A DNA stretch of 64,000 nucleotides, from positions 2,418,001-2,482,000 of the forward strand of contig JAZGUH010000323.1 in NCBI GenBank assembly GCA_037893225.1, given 5' to 3'. Source of the DNA: Hippasteria phrygiana. Taxonomy: Eukaryota > Echinodermata > Asteroidea > Valvatida > Goniasteridae. Position 1 is the first letter of the stretch, and each line of letters starts with the position of its first letter. A program made the position numbers and the translations under genes. Below the pieces are notes generated by a model that had not been told where the DNA came from, made no database searches, and worked only from the letters and a program-made list of their open reading frames with translations. Positions 12,741 to 20,777 of the stretch are shown piece by piece.

Positions 12741-15187
12741 GAACAATGTCAGAGCCAAATGTAGAGCTGGCATGCAAGCCGCCATCTTGTATTCCTGAAT
12801 AACATTTTAAGCTCACTCCAAAAAATCCTGCAACTTGCTTCTGGGAAACAACAGCTTCAACCTATATACCCACCAGTAAGATGGGACCAAGGGCTACCCC
12901 CCCCCCCCCCCCCATACCCTATACACAATTCAGTCTATTGTTACCTAAACACATCCCTCTCACGACGAACATCTGAAAGGAATATTAATGAGATTCTGGG
13001 AACACAATGACCAACACAAAAGAGGGGGGGGGGGGGGGGGGGGGGGCGGGGCTCGATCTGTCCTATATCTTGCTTCAAACGTTGGATAAACATAGCATAC
13101 ATGTACTAATTCTTGGAATAGACACCAAATGACCTCTCCCAAACAACTCAAGACAATAGTCAATTCCAACAGGAGAAAATCACAGGAAAATTCTGTACAT
13201 TTCACTTGCATGATCCATGCACCCACATAATCAGCTGTGTGCTGCTCATCCCACAAATGTATGATCATTTTAATGGGACGTCATTGTAAAGGAAAATGAA
13301 CAGGCTTTCTAATGATATAAAATACAATGCTAATAATACAATAACAGAGATAAGTTTAATATTTTTGTTTGTAAAATTTGTATTTGTTTAAAGACATTTT
13401 AAGGTAATCTTTGCATGATTTCATGATTTCATGATTTCATATTTGCACTTTGTTTTCCCCCAAAAAAATTCCCAAAGTAAACTTCAGTTTAGGCACTATC
13501 CCAGATGTTCACTGGGTATTCTCCTTGCATTCTTGGAAATGTTATTTAAACAAGTAAAACATAAATAAATACATGTACAAATAAATAAATACACAGAGAT
13601 ACACATTTTTTTTAAAGACATCAATAATATTTTTGCTTACCTATTTTAATGGCCCGACCATCAAGTTATTATTAACAAGTTAAATGTGTATTTTAGAAAG
13701 TTTAATGAAAACATTTTTCAACAACCTTAAATTACGTCAAAAACGCTCCAACAATTCTGCTGTCCGTATCATTTTGTTCGTTTGCCTTCTTCATTAGCCA
13801 TTTTCAGAAGAAAAAAACGTATTTTCTCCCGACAGTAGTACATGTACATCAGATCATCGTGCGTCATTATCACGCATGCATCATGCAGCGATATTAGTCT
13901 GGTTCCCGCCGCGCACCAAGGGCTACGATGTTTGTTTGGTTCCCGCCGCGCCGCAAGGACTACATAATAAAACAAAAACGGAACCAGTCTAGTATGGAAA
14001 AAAGCCAAAGTCGAATTTGACATCGTAAAAATGCCAAACAAACATTGAGAAAGAAGATTTCTGCTATTTAAACTTGGCCTCCCTTTTCTGCAGCAGCACG
14101 TGGCTATTGTCCGATGAGTGCTATGCATGTTGGCCATTTAAATAATCCATATTTTTGTCGGACTCCAAACCTTAGTCAAGGCAAGTTTTTTTCAGTAAGA
14201 AAGAGCAGACCTTTGACTTTTCTGCCATGACGGTCCGACCGCAACGCAAAATTTGGCAACCTTTTTCCCGGTGGTGCCGTTTGCGAAACAACAATACGCG
14301 ATCGTACGTACATGTAGGGGCCCTACGTATGGCATCGATGTTGCAAGCGAAAACCAGACAATTTCATGTGGCACGGGGATCCCAGGTGTGCGTGCACGTG
14401 CCGTGCATGGCCGGTCGGCCGGCCCAGCGCCGTGGCCCGCGTGGCATGGCACGGCCGGCCCGGCACGGCACGGAATGGCACAGAACTCATACAGAGCACG
14501 GTACATGGCAAGGCTTCCACACGTTCTGCGTTACGGTTTGTGAGCATTTTGATCATATATTCATCTGAAATGGAGGCTTCTTGTCAAGATTTTGCATGTT
14601 CACTCAAAATATTTGCGTGTATGGTGTGCTTGGCGTGATATTAAAATTTCTTTTGTACGTATCAGCGGCTGTGTTAAAAATGTGATCGCCATTTTTTTTC
14701 TGCGTATCGGCCTGCAATTGCAGTGTATTGTACACCGGGAGATCGGGAACCTGCTGTGTATCACTCTAATCTTGTAAACTCTCAGATCGTAAATCTGCCG
14801 TTTTCACACCTTCTTCGGTGGATTAGTTGGACATGGTGTACCGTTATAAGTAACAATAGAACCCTGGGCCTGGAGGAGGCTGATGTAAAAACGCTGTGAA
14901 ACTGCAGTAAACTTATTCTCAGTCAATCTGGCCAACTTCGCACCGTGAAAATGGGCTTAAACTGCAGTATAAACAAAATTCACGGTGGTTTAAGGGGGAA
15001 ACTGCATTTTTACGGTGTTGAAATTCATAGTGTTAGACAACCCTATAACATTTCTGTGTGGTAATTTTTGTTTGTCTCAGATTTTGTGCGTTCCACGTGG
15101 AATTATAATTGATGTGATTGGACAATTCACAAGCTGCGTTGACGCGATTCGACCACGATAGGTCAATTGTCTGGAGCAGAGTGGTAG
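12741..15187. other. Non-coding repeat-rich stretch left of the Polinton
   Basis: Contains a C tract (12897-12914), a long G tract (13023-13046), a short ATTTCATG repeat (13411-13440) and a block at 13905-14090 that is similar to 35475-35680 (shared CTGGTTCCCGCCGCGC and GACATCGTAAAAATGCCAAA). A GC-rich patch of GGCACGG-type repeats lies at 14400-14480. No gene is supported. Confidence 0.45.
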
Positions 15188-15192
15188 AGAGG
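15188..15192. repeat. Target-site duplication, left copy (AGAGG)
   Basis: AGAGG directly abuts the left terminal repeat and recurs at 30746-30750 after the right one. Polintons usually duplicate 6 bp. If the duplication is read as AGAGGA (15188-15193 and 30746-30751), the left terminus starts one base later, so 5 or 6 bp cannot be separated here. Confidence 0.75.
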
Positions 15193-15422
15193 AGTAGTAA
15201 GGGAGATACCGATTCTGGGACATTTTGGGTTTTTTCACTTTTCTCTCTAATTTTGCTGTGGGTACATATGTCAAATTTTTTAAAAAACCAAATAGTCAAA
15301 AAATAGCCCAAATTTTATTTTAACTTTTGCTGGGGTACTATACACCAAAATTTGCACAAAATCAAGAAAATAAAAAGTGTTTTCCATATCCCACAAGCGT
15401 ACTAAAATGCCGGGGCGCCCGG
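15193..15422. repeat. Polinton terminal inverted repeat, left, 230 bp
   Basis: Read against the reverse complement of 30516-30745, it matches at every base I compared, including equal length. The inner edge is the GC-rich near-palindrome CCGGGGCGCCCGG, after which the two sides diverge. In protein-primed systems the terminal repeat holds the replication origin, and that role is inferred here. Confidence 0.93.
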
Positions 15423-15505
15423 CGAAAAAGGCAAAAAAAATGATTTGTCGTAAGCCAAAAAAATATTATAGTATGTTACTAAAAAGATGGAAATTAAACC
15501 TTTGA
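15407..15505 (+). CDS. Possible 32-residue basic peptide starting inside the left terminal repeat
   Basis: A short frame starts at an ATG within the terminal repeat (context ACTAAAATGCC, like the other gene starts here) and ends with TGA inside the next gene. Its first residues are MPGRPAKKAKK, followed by more lysine and arginine. This looks like an AT-hook or nuclear-localisation type basic peptide. On the right side the same ATG leads to only about 14 residues. It overlaps the following gene by 19 bases in another frame. It may be chance, and no homologue is known to me. Confidence 0.25.
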   Translation: MPGRPAKKAKKMICRKPKKYYSMLLKRWKLNL

Positions 15506-15963
15506 TTCGGGCACATCCACTTTTAGAGAAAATTCTTTCTGCATTTAAAACTACTCAATGTATAACGCACGATTGCGAAAGTTGCTTTTATACGAGAGAT
15601 ACGGGTCGCGTATATTATATTCACGTAGATTCAAAATCGTTATTAGAACTGGTCTACCTATGCTACGAGAGAGGTACGTTTCTTAATCTATTAAAGTGTT
15701 ACGACGATGTAGTCGAAAGAGAAAGGATAAAAGAAAACGATAATTTATCTTTTTGTATTCACTGCGAAGATGTGAGTCTAGACATTACGGAAGATGACGA
15801 TCTCATAGATTATCTTTATTATACCAACCAAGATGAGGAAGACAGAGATTTTCTTAATTATACTACGTTAATACTCGAATACGACGATAGCTTTATTATC
15901 AATCTAAAAGATTTAGTCTCGATAGATTATCGCGAATGGCTAACTCTCGCGAACGAAGTTTAA
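15487..15963 (+). CDS. Polinton hypothetical protein, 158 aa, acidic
   Basis: Product not recognised. It starts at ATG 15487, 64 bases inside the left terminal repeat, with upstream TACTAAAAAG matching the A-rich start context of its neighbours. The N-terminal third has three cysteines and a histidine close together (CITHDCESC, about residues 25-33), a possible metal site. The rest is rich in aspartate and glutamate with many aromatic residues, and no membrane segment is seen. It is the only plus-strand gene at this end and converges on the 209-residue gene, with a strong hairpin between them. Its position beside the terminus might suit an early or regulatory protein, which is inference. Confidence 0.75.
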   Translation: MEIKPLIRAHPLLEKILSAFKTTQCITHDCESCFYTRDTGRVYYIHVDSKSLLELVYLCYERGTFLNLLKCYDDVVERERIKENDNLSFCIHCEDVSLDITEDDDLIDYLYYTNQDEEDRDFLNYTTLILEYDDSFIINLKDLVSIDYREWLTLANEV

Positions 15964-15982
15964 CGGTCAACTCTCGGAATCA

Positions 15983-16031
15983 AAAAAAAATAACCCTCAT
16001 CTCTACTAGAGAGGTGAGGGTTATTTTTTTT
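15983..16031. terminator. Long hairpin between convergent gene ends
   Basis: The arms are 15983-16004 and 16010-16031, a 22-bp stem with one G.U pair and a 5-base loop. The stem base is eight A opposite eight T, and its core is TAACCCTCATCTCT. It lies 20 bases after the 158-residue gene stops and about 140 bases before the end of the opposing gene. Hairpins at convergent 3' ends mark transcript ends in mimiviruses. Such a role here is inferred from position and form. Confidence 0.6.
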
Positions 16032-16169
16032 GTGTTATAGATCTACTACAACTACTCTTTGCAAGGAGCGCTAGGCCTAGTCTCTAAACTCTCTTGAGCA
16101 CTTGTGTAGCTAGGAGGCCCATCTCTACTCACGTTATAATCACGCTCGTACTCTTTACGTATTTCTAAT

Positions 16170-16799
16170 TTAAAGTTGTAAGTTTTGCGATAAGATCTTT
16201 TTTTCTTTCGCTAGAAGCTCGACCACTTTCTTTTCGACCTCATCGTCTATTTCTTTTTGGTGAGAAACGGACTCTTCTCTCGCTTTAGTTTGAGTCCTAA
16301 TAGCTTCTTTCATTCCATAAAACTTTTTTAATTCATCGTTAATCAAAGCAAATTCTTCGTGACTTACATCGCCATCGTCTACAGCCTGAGACACTAATTC
16401 ATTTATCGTATTTAATTTTGTTTCTGCTACTACTCTAATCTCATCGTGTTTCTTAGCTTTACCTCTAAACTTTTTACTAAATCGTTTTAATGCCAAACTT
16501 ACACCCACGCATCCTATAGCTAATCCTTCTAACACCACGCCTACGGGTATACTAATGATACCGACAACGCTGACTATGCCTATTGTACCGGATAAAGCTC
16601 CTAAACATTCTATAACGGTCTCTGCGTTAGATAAACAGGTAATAATTTTATTATACTTTTTGTGCAACCGTTCTCTCTTATCTCTCTCGTTGGCTATCTC
16701 TTTTTGCACTCGTTCGATTTTATTTAACCTAAAGACTGAAGACTCGTTCGTTTCTATAGAAACATCGGGCAATTTAGGGTAAACGGATTCTGCGGTCAT
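16170..16799 (-). CDS. Polinton conserved membrane/coiled-coil protein, 209 aa
   Basis: The N-terminal half (about residues 20-60) is a charged helix with a heptad-like pattern. Residues about 63-107 form a long hydrophobic, glycine-rich stretch (start LGALSGTIGIVSVVGI), enough for two membrane helices or a fusion-like hairpin. After KRFSKKFRGKAKKHDEIR comes an amphipathic C-terminal domain (AETKLNTINELVSQA, then ISHEEF-like DVSHEEFALI). I associate this C-terminal pattern with proteins found in many invertebrate Maverick elements, from memory and without a search. The start ATG is preceded by ACTTTATAA, identical to the start context of the next gene. Function unknown; it may be a virion membrane or capsid-associated protein. 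Confidence 0.8.
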   Translation of the reverse strand: MTAESVYPKLPDVSIETNESSVFRLNKIERVQKEIANERDKRERLHKKYNKIITCLSNAETVIECLGALSGTIGIVSVVGIISIPVGVVLEGLAIGCVGVSLALKRFSKKFRGKAKKHDEIRVVAETKLNTINELVSQAVDDGDVSHEEFALINDELKKFYGMKEAIRTQTKAREESVSHQKEIDDEVEKKVVELLAKEKKILSQNLQL

Positions 16800-16810
16800 T
16801 TTATAAAGTC

Positions 16811-18505
16811 TTATATTATTTTAAATTTTTTTTGCACGTATACGAGTATCAAAGCACCGACACCAACCAATAATGTCCATACGTGCTCCGCCAACCAACC
16901 GACACTCTTGCTCAATAGATTAAACAACCAACTCGCGATACCGCCCAAAATACCCGGTAAAGCGGCTAATAACTTACCCCCCAGCTTTTTTAGCAAATTA
17001 GCCAAGTTTTTTAAATGATTACTTATCCAATCTTTCACGTTACCTCCGGTAGGCGGAGTAGGCGTCGGAGTAGGAACAGCCGCCACCCCAGCAAAAGCCG
17101 CCACCAAAGAAACAACGATCGTACTTATAATGAAAGAAAACGCGGTTAATATACTTACTATCGTCACACCGTGTTCTCGAAACAGAATTTTAATCTTTTC
17201 CGCTAGCGAGGTATCACCATCTAGCATTTTATTAAACGTTTCTTGGATTCTAACCATTTGATTTTTGGATCCTCGTTCATTTTCGAGCGCCGCTGTCATT
17301 CTAGCGGATCTTTCATCATTTAGATCTTTTAATCGATTGGCTATTTCTCGTCTCTCTCCTTCGCTCGTTGCTTCAGTTAGTTCAGCTTTGGTTTGATTAA
17401 TTTCATCATCTAGCCTTCTTAATCGAGCTAAATTTAATTCTAACTCACCTTTGCGAGTTTCTAACGCTTTGCTTACACCAGCAATTTCTCTAAGGTTCTT
17501 TAATCCCGTAATTTTAGCCATTACTTTTTCTTTTTCATCTAATACTTTTTCTTTTTCATCTAATAATTTTTGTCGTTCATCTAATGCTTTTTTTCGTTTA
17601 GCTACTCTTTCGTTTGATCTATCTAATGGTACTACTCGTCCATCTACTATTTTTATTTGATTATCTAATGCTTTAGCTCGTTCATATAATTCTTTTTCTT
17701 CTTGATCTGTTGTAGCAATTAGTACATCTACTTCATCTATTAATCCAGTAAAATCAACATCTTGGTTCGTTAAATCTACTTCTTCTTCTCTCAATGCACC
17801 TACGATTACTTCTTTTACGATATCGCTAACATCATCGGCCGCTTTTGGAAGTTCACTCATCTTAATATTTTCGGGTTGTATCTGATTTAATTCTTGTTGT
17901 AATCGCATCGTTTTAGTTGCTTTAAAACCAAATTCGTTTCGTAAAAAAAGAGTCGGTTTATATCCAGCTTTGGAAATTCTTGTTTTTAACGTACTTAATT
18001 TTACAAACTTTGTAGGATCATTATCAAACGTTAACTTTATGTTTTTGTAGTATTTTCCATCTTTTTCTCTACGAAAATCTTCATATCTTATATTCGCTGG
18101 TCTTTCGTAACCTTGACCTTCATAAAAATCATAAAACGATTCTGCGTCACCGACTTTTAAGCGATGTAAAAGTGGATTTAACCTATCCATCGATTCTAGC
18201 GTTGTATCCGCTTTGGTTGGTGATCTTAGTCGTTGTTTTCGTTTTATAAATTCTAGACTTTCTCCTATATTGTCTTGTTGTAACTCGTTATACATATCTT
18301 CATCTTCTTGATCTCTAAGTCTCCCGTCATCAATAACATCTTCATCTTCTTGAGCTCTAAGTCTCCGCTCTTTTGAAATTTTAATTTCATCTAGACGAGC
18401 TATAACTCCCCCGTCATCAATAACATCTTCATCTTCTTGATCTTGTTGATCTTCTTCTTCTAGATCCAAGTCATCTATAGGTATAAATTCTCCACCTTCA
18501 GCCAT
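16811..18505 (-). CDS. Polinton large coiled-coil protein with C-terminal membrane segments, 564 aa
   Basis: Three regions can be seen. Residues 1-80 are very acidic with repeated EDEDVIDDG or EDEDMYN units. Residues about 105-205 form a compact-looking domain (VGDAESFYDFYEGQGYE, then YKPTLFLRNEFGFK). Residues about 260-440 are a long coiled coil with tandem KEKVLDE-type heptads. Near the C terminus are a strong hydrophobic segment (VSILTAFSFIISTIVVSLVA), a short proline/threonine linker, and further hydrophobic stretches up to a basic tail. Such a layout fits a membrane-anchored structural protein, but I do not recognise a named family. It lies 11 bp upstream of the 209-residue gene in the same direction and shares its start context, so the two may be co-regulated. 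Confidence 0.85.
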   Translation of the reverse strand: MAEGGEFIPIDDLDLEEEDQQDQEDEDVIDDGGVIARLDEIKISKERRLRAQEDEDVIDDGRLRDQEDEDMYNELQQDNIGESLEFIKRKQRLRSPTKADTTLESMDRLNPLLHRLKVGDAESFYDFYEGQGYERPANIRYEDFRREKDGKYYKNIKLTFDNDPTKFVKLSTLKTRISKAGYKPTLFLRNEFGFKATKTMRLQQELNQIQPENIKMSELPKAADDVSDIVKEVIVGALREEEVDLTNQDVDFTGLIDEVDVLIATTDQEEKELYERAKALDNQIKIVDGRVVPLDRSNERVAKRKKALDERQKLLDEKEKVLDEKEKVMAKITGLKNLREIAGVSKALETRKGELELNLARLRRLDDEINQTKAELTEATSEGERREIANRLKDLNDERSARMTAALENERGSKNQMVRIQETFNKMLDGDTSLAEKIKILFREHGVTIVSILTAFSFIISTIVVSLVAAFAGVAAVPTPTPTPPTGGNVKDWISNHLKNLANLLKKLGGKLLAALPGILGGIASWLFNLLSKSVGWLAEHVWTLLVGVGALILVYVQKKFKII

Positions 18506-18530
18506 TTTATAAAGTCGTATATTTTATATT

Positions 18531-18764
18531 TTACGTAGTATTTACCACATTCTGAGGAATTACTCCTTGACTCACCAACCAAGTCTGAGTAGCTAGAGCG
18601 CTACCTACCGTAGCGGTGATTTTAATCGTATCTTCTACGTCTAACTTTCCTAAATCGGCGGGCTTAATTTTCAAAAGTTTTTTACTCAACATAGTATAAC
18701 CTACGGTCAACAAACTCAACACAGCGCCGTGATAAAGAGTATTTGCAACGTTCTTCGTATCCAT
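18531..18764 (-). CDS. Polinton small membrane protein, 77 aa
   Basis: Short protein with two hydrophobic stretches: residues about 9-25 (LYHGAVLSLLTVGYTML) and about 46-63 (IKITATVGSALATQTWLV). They are separated by a lysine-rich loop. It lies within the tightly packed minus-strand block, about 25 bp from each neighbour. The start ATG has upstream AAGTAAA, as in the capsid gene. Many Polintons and adintoviruses encode small hydrophobic virion proteins of this kind, but no family can be named. Confidence 0.7.
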   Translation of the reverse strand: MDTKNVANTLYHGAVLSLLTVGYTMLSKKLLKIKPADLGKLDVEDTIKITATVGSALATQTWLVSQGVIPQNVVNTT

Positions 18765-18794
18765 TTTACTTGTACAAACATTTTATTTTTTTAT

Positions 18795-19172
18795 TTATTC
18801 CATTTCTAATAGTTCTTCAACTTTAGGGGTTGAAGTTGCGATCGTAACCCCTACCCCCACATCTCGCTGTGAATCTACAGGTTTACTCTTTTTAAACGCG
18901 AGATATCCAATTCCTAAAACAACCAAACCAACTATCGCGTATCCCCAGCTCGGAATGTCTGCCATCGTTAGCGCTGGCGTTTGCTCTTCTTCTATACTTT
19001 GCATTTTTTGTATTTGTTCTTTCATCTTTCTGTTTCTTTCGGCCAGTCTTTTACCTTGCTCTACTCTTTTAGGGTCTTTTACTCTTTTTTTTGTGACTCT
19101 TGATAGAGTCGGCTGAGCCGGCTCTTGGGGAGTCTCTGCTACTTGATCCGTCGTTGTCGTTTCTAGACTCAT
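18795..19172 (-). CDS. Polinton membrane protein with basic N-terminal region, 125 aa
   Basis: The first 20 residues are rich in threonine, glutamate and proline. Next comes a strongly basic stretch (RVTKKRVKDPKRVEQGKRLA), then a helix, then one clear membrane segment at about residues 78-93 (YAIVGLVVLGIGYLAF), and a short polar tail. The first 104 bases overlap the end of the 213-residue gene in another frame, a sign of compact viral-style coding. The ATG is preceded by TATAAAAG. It might be a DNA-binding, membrane-anchored core protein, which is inference from composition only. Confidence 0.7.
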   Translation of the reverse strand: MSLETTTTDQVAETPQEPAQPTLSRVTKKRVKDPKRVEQGKRLAERNRKMKEQIQKMQSIEEEQTPALTMADIPSWGYAIVGLVVLGIGYLAFKKSKPVDSQRDVGVGVTIATSTPKVEELLEME

Positions 19173-19710
19173 CTTTTATAATAATACTATTATTATTTGT
19201 AACGCTATTAGTACTACTATCTACCTGTAAATGTTTAGTCGTGATCAACATAGCCACCAAAGGAGATAAATAAACCCCATAATTGTAATGCACTTCGCAA
19301 AGTAAACTGGACAAGCTGCTAGAAATAACGGGATCTTTTTCTAAGTCGTTGATAAGGGCTTCTTCAGAATCTAAACAAAGTTTATAACCGAATGGTGAAG
19401 CCAGCGGCAAAGTCGCGCCTAAAGCTTTTGCGTAAACGGTCAACACGCAACTCCCCAAACTGACTATCATTTCTTTGCCGAGCTTGGCTTCGTATCTTTT
19501 ATATAGCTTTTCTTGTTTTTCAGCGGTCAAGCTCTCTATTTCATTGACTGAGTATTCTTTACCGAAATATTTTTTAGAATCACCAGAAGCAACTACACCT
19601 AAAAGTCTATTTTTAGGCACAGTTGCTTTAGGGATTGTCGCTACAGTCGTGGGTGTAGCAGCTACGGGTTCTTGAGATAACGTGCTTAGAGATTCTATCG
19701 ACTTGATCAT
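19069..19710 (-). CDS. Polinton hypothetical protein, 213 aa
   Basis: Not recognised. Residues 1-35 are a serine/threonine/proline-rich leader. Residues about 36-160 look globular, with aromatic and hydrophobic blocks (ITTKHLQV, VHYNYGVYLSPLV) and cysteines in SLGSCVLTVY, GYKLCLDS and LLCEVHY. The last 45 residues are a serine/asparagine-rich tail ending in lysines. It has no histidine-aspartate-cysteine order like the adenain proteases. Its 3' end overlaps the 125-residue gene by 104 bp and its 5' end overlaps the small 65-residue frame. The start context is TATTTTAAATG. Confidence 0.7.
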   Translation of the reverse strand: MIKSIESLSTLSQEPVAATPTTVATIPKATVPKNRLLGVVASGDSKKYFGKEYSVNEIESLTAEKQEKLYKRYEAKLGKEMIVSLGSCVLTVYAKALGATLPLASPFGYKLCLDSEEALINDLEKDPVISSSLSSLLCEVHYNYGVYLSPLVAMLITTKHLQVDSSTNSVTNNNSIIIKDESRNDNDGSSSRDSPRAGSADSIKSHKKKSKRP

Positions 19711-19825
19711 TTAAAATAGAACTATATTTTTTAATCTTATTTCTACAAGAAATATAATCGTAAGAAAATAAAGATAAGTTGATGGCTATTACTAGTTTTA
19801 ATAATAGGTCTAGATATTCGATCAT
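19628..19825 (-). CDS. Possible small membrane protein, 65 aa
   Basis: A short frame with an N-terminal hydrophobic helix (LDLLLKLVIAINLSLFSYDY) and a basic, cysteine-containing tail. It begins with CTATAAAATATG, a start context much like those of the accepted genes. It overlaps the first 83 bases of the 213-residue gene in a different frame and lies just downstream of the 11-bp repeat array. It is plausible as a real small gene, but could be chance. Confidence 0.4.
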   Translation of the reverse strand: MIEYLDLLLKLVIAINLSLFSYDYISCRNKIKKYSSILNDQVDRISKHVISRTRSCYTHDCSDNP

Positions 19826-19833
19826 ATTTTATA

Positions 19834-20133
19834 GATGACTAGATAATCTATAGATCATCTATTAGTTATCTATAGATCATATATTAGTTATCTATAGATC
19901 ATCTATTAGTCATCTACAGTCATCTATAAGTTATCTATCAGTTATCTATCAGTTATCTATCAGTTATCTAATAGGTATCTACAAATCATCTACAAATCAT
20001 CTATTAGTTATCTATCAGTTATCTATTAGTTATCTAACAGTTATCTATCAGTTATCTATCAGTTATCTATCAGTTATCTAACAGGTATCTAATAGATCAT
20101 CTATAGATCAACTATAGATCAACTATAGATCAA
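19834..20133. repeat. AT-rich 11-bp tandem array inside the Polinton
   Basis: About 27 imperfect copies of GTTATCTATCA, with variants such as GATCATCTATT and the longer ATAGATCAACT units at the right edge. It fills the only sizeable gap of the minus-strand block, between the small 65-residue frame and the packaging ATPase, and runs a few bases into the ATPase 3' end. Such arrays can be replication or transcription control regions or simply slippage products. The sequence does not decide. Confidence 0.85.
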
Positions 20134-20757
20134 CTGCCAACAGACTGGAGGATCAGTTTTTACCAATAATTTACTAAAAGGCACATCTCTTAAAATCTTT
20201 TTAATTCTCGATCTTTCTTCTAAAGGCACCGCATCATTTTCATCGAGGCATTGATCAAAACTATTTTTATCTTTGCAATAGAACAATACGACGAATGCAG
20301 TTTGAGCTCTAAAATCTGTCATTACGCAATTATACTTTTGAGTCATCAACCAACAGTAGTGATTGTCGTGCCTACCGCTAAACGCCAATTTTGTTAAAAC
20401 GCAAGTGTTTTTCCCGAGATATGCCTTACGATATTTTATGTCTTGTTCCGAGCTACAATCGTCTATCAAAAATAGAACGTGCGATCCTTTAAATCGAGCT
20501 CTATAAAATGCTAAAGCTTCGTTGAGAGACACCTTTTCTACCTCTAAATCACATAGGTATATCTCGGGGTCTAACCACAACCAACGTCTCTCGCGATAGG
20601 TCTTGTTGTTGCTCAACGTAGGACAAATAACTACGATATTTTCAAAGTGATCTTTATACTCAGTTTCTAATAGATCTAAAATATATTTGGTTTTACCCGA
20701 ATTAGTCCTACCGCATACTAGCGCGCAGTGTGGTGTTTTTGGAAACGTTTTATGCAT
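20119..20757 (-). CDS. Polinton packaging ATPase (FtsK/HerA, A32-like), 212 aa
   Basis: The Walker A motif GRTNSGKT lies at about residues 16-23. A Walker B segment VLFLIDDCSS follows at about residues 94-103, after a long hydrophobic strand. Downstream, SGRHDNHYCWLMTQKYN carries the polar motif that follows Walker B in this family. The length fits the short ATPases of Polintons, virophages and adintoviruses, which drive the genome into the empty capsid. The gene sits directly downstream of the major capsid gene on the same strand with a 20-bp gap, as expected for a morphogenesis module. The start is ATG after CTATTAAAT. The C terminus is partly encoded by the edge of the 11-bp repeat array, so its last residues may vary between copies. 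Confidence 0.92.
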   Translation of the reverse strand: MHKTFPKTPHCALVCGRTNSGKTKYILDLLETEYKDHFENIVVICPTLSNNKTYRERRWLWLDPEIYLCDLEVEKVSLNEALAFYRARFKGSHVLFLIDDCSSEQDIKYRKAYLGKNTCVLTKLAFSGRHDNHYCWLMTQKYNCVMTDFRAQTAFVVLFYCKDKNSFDQCLDENDAVPLEERSRIKKILRDVPFSKLLVKTDPPVCWQLIYS

Positions 20758-20777
20758 ATTTAATAGTAAAGACTATT

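Noticed and set aside
14192..14638. Several overlapping frames in the GC-rich patch
   Set aside because: They overlap on both strands over GGCACGG-type repeats with no conserved pattern.
19834..20133. CRISPR-like array
   Set aside because: The units are only 11 bp, continuous and without unique spacers, in a eukaryotic context; it is a simple tandem repeat.
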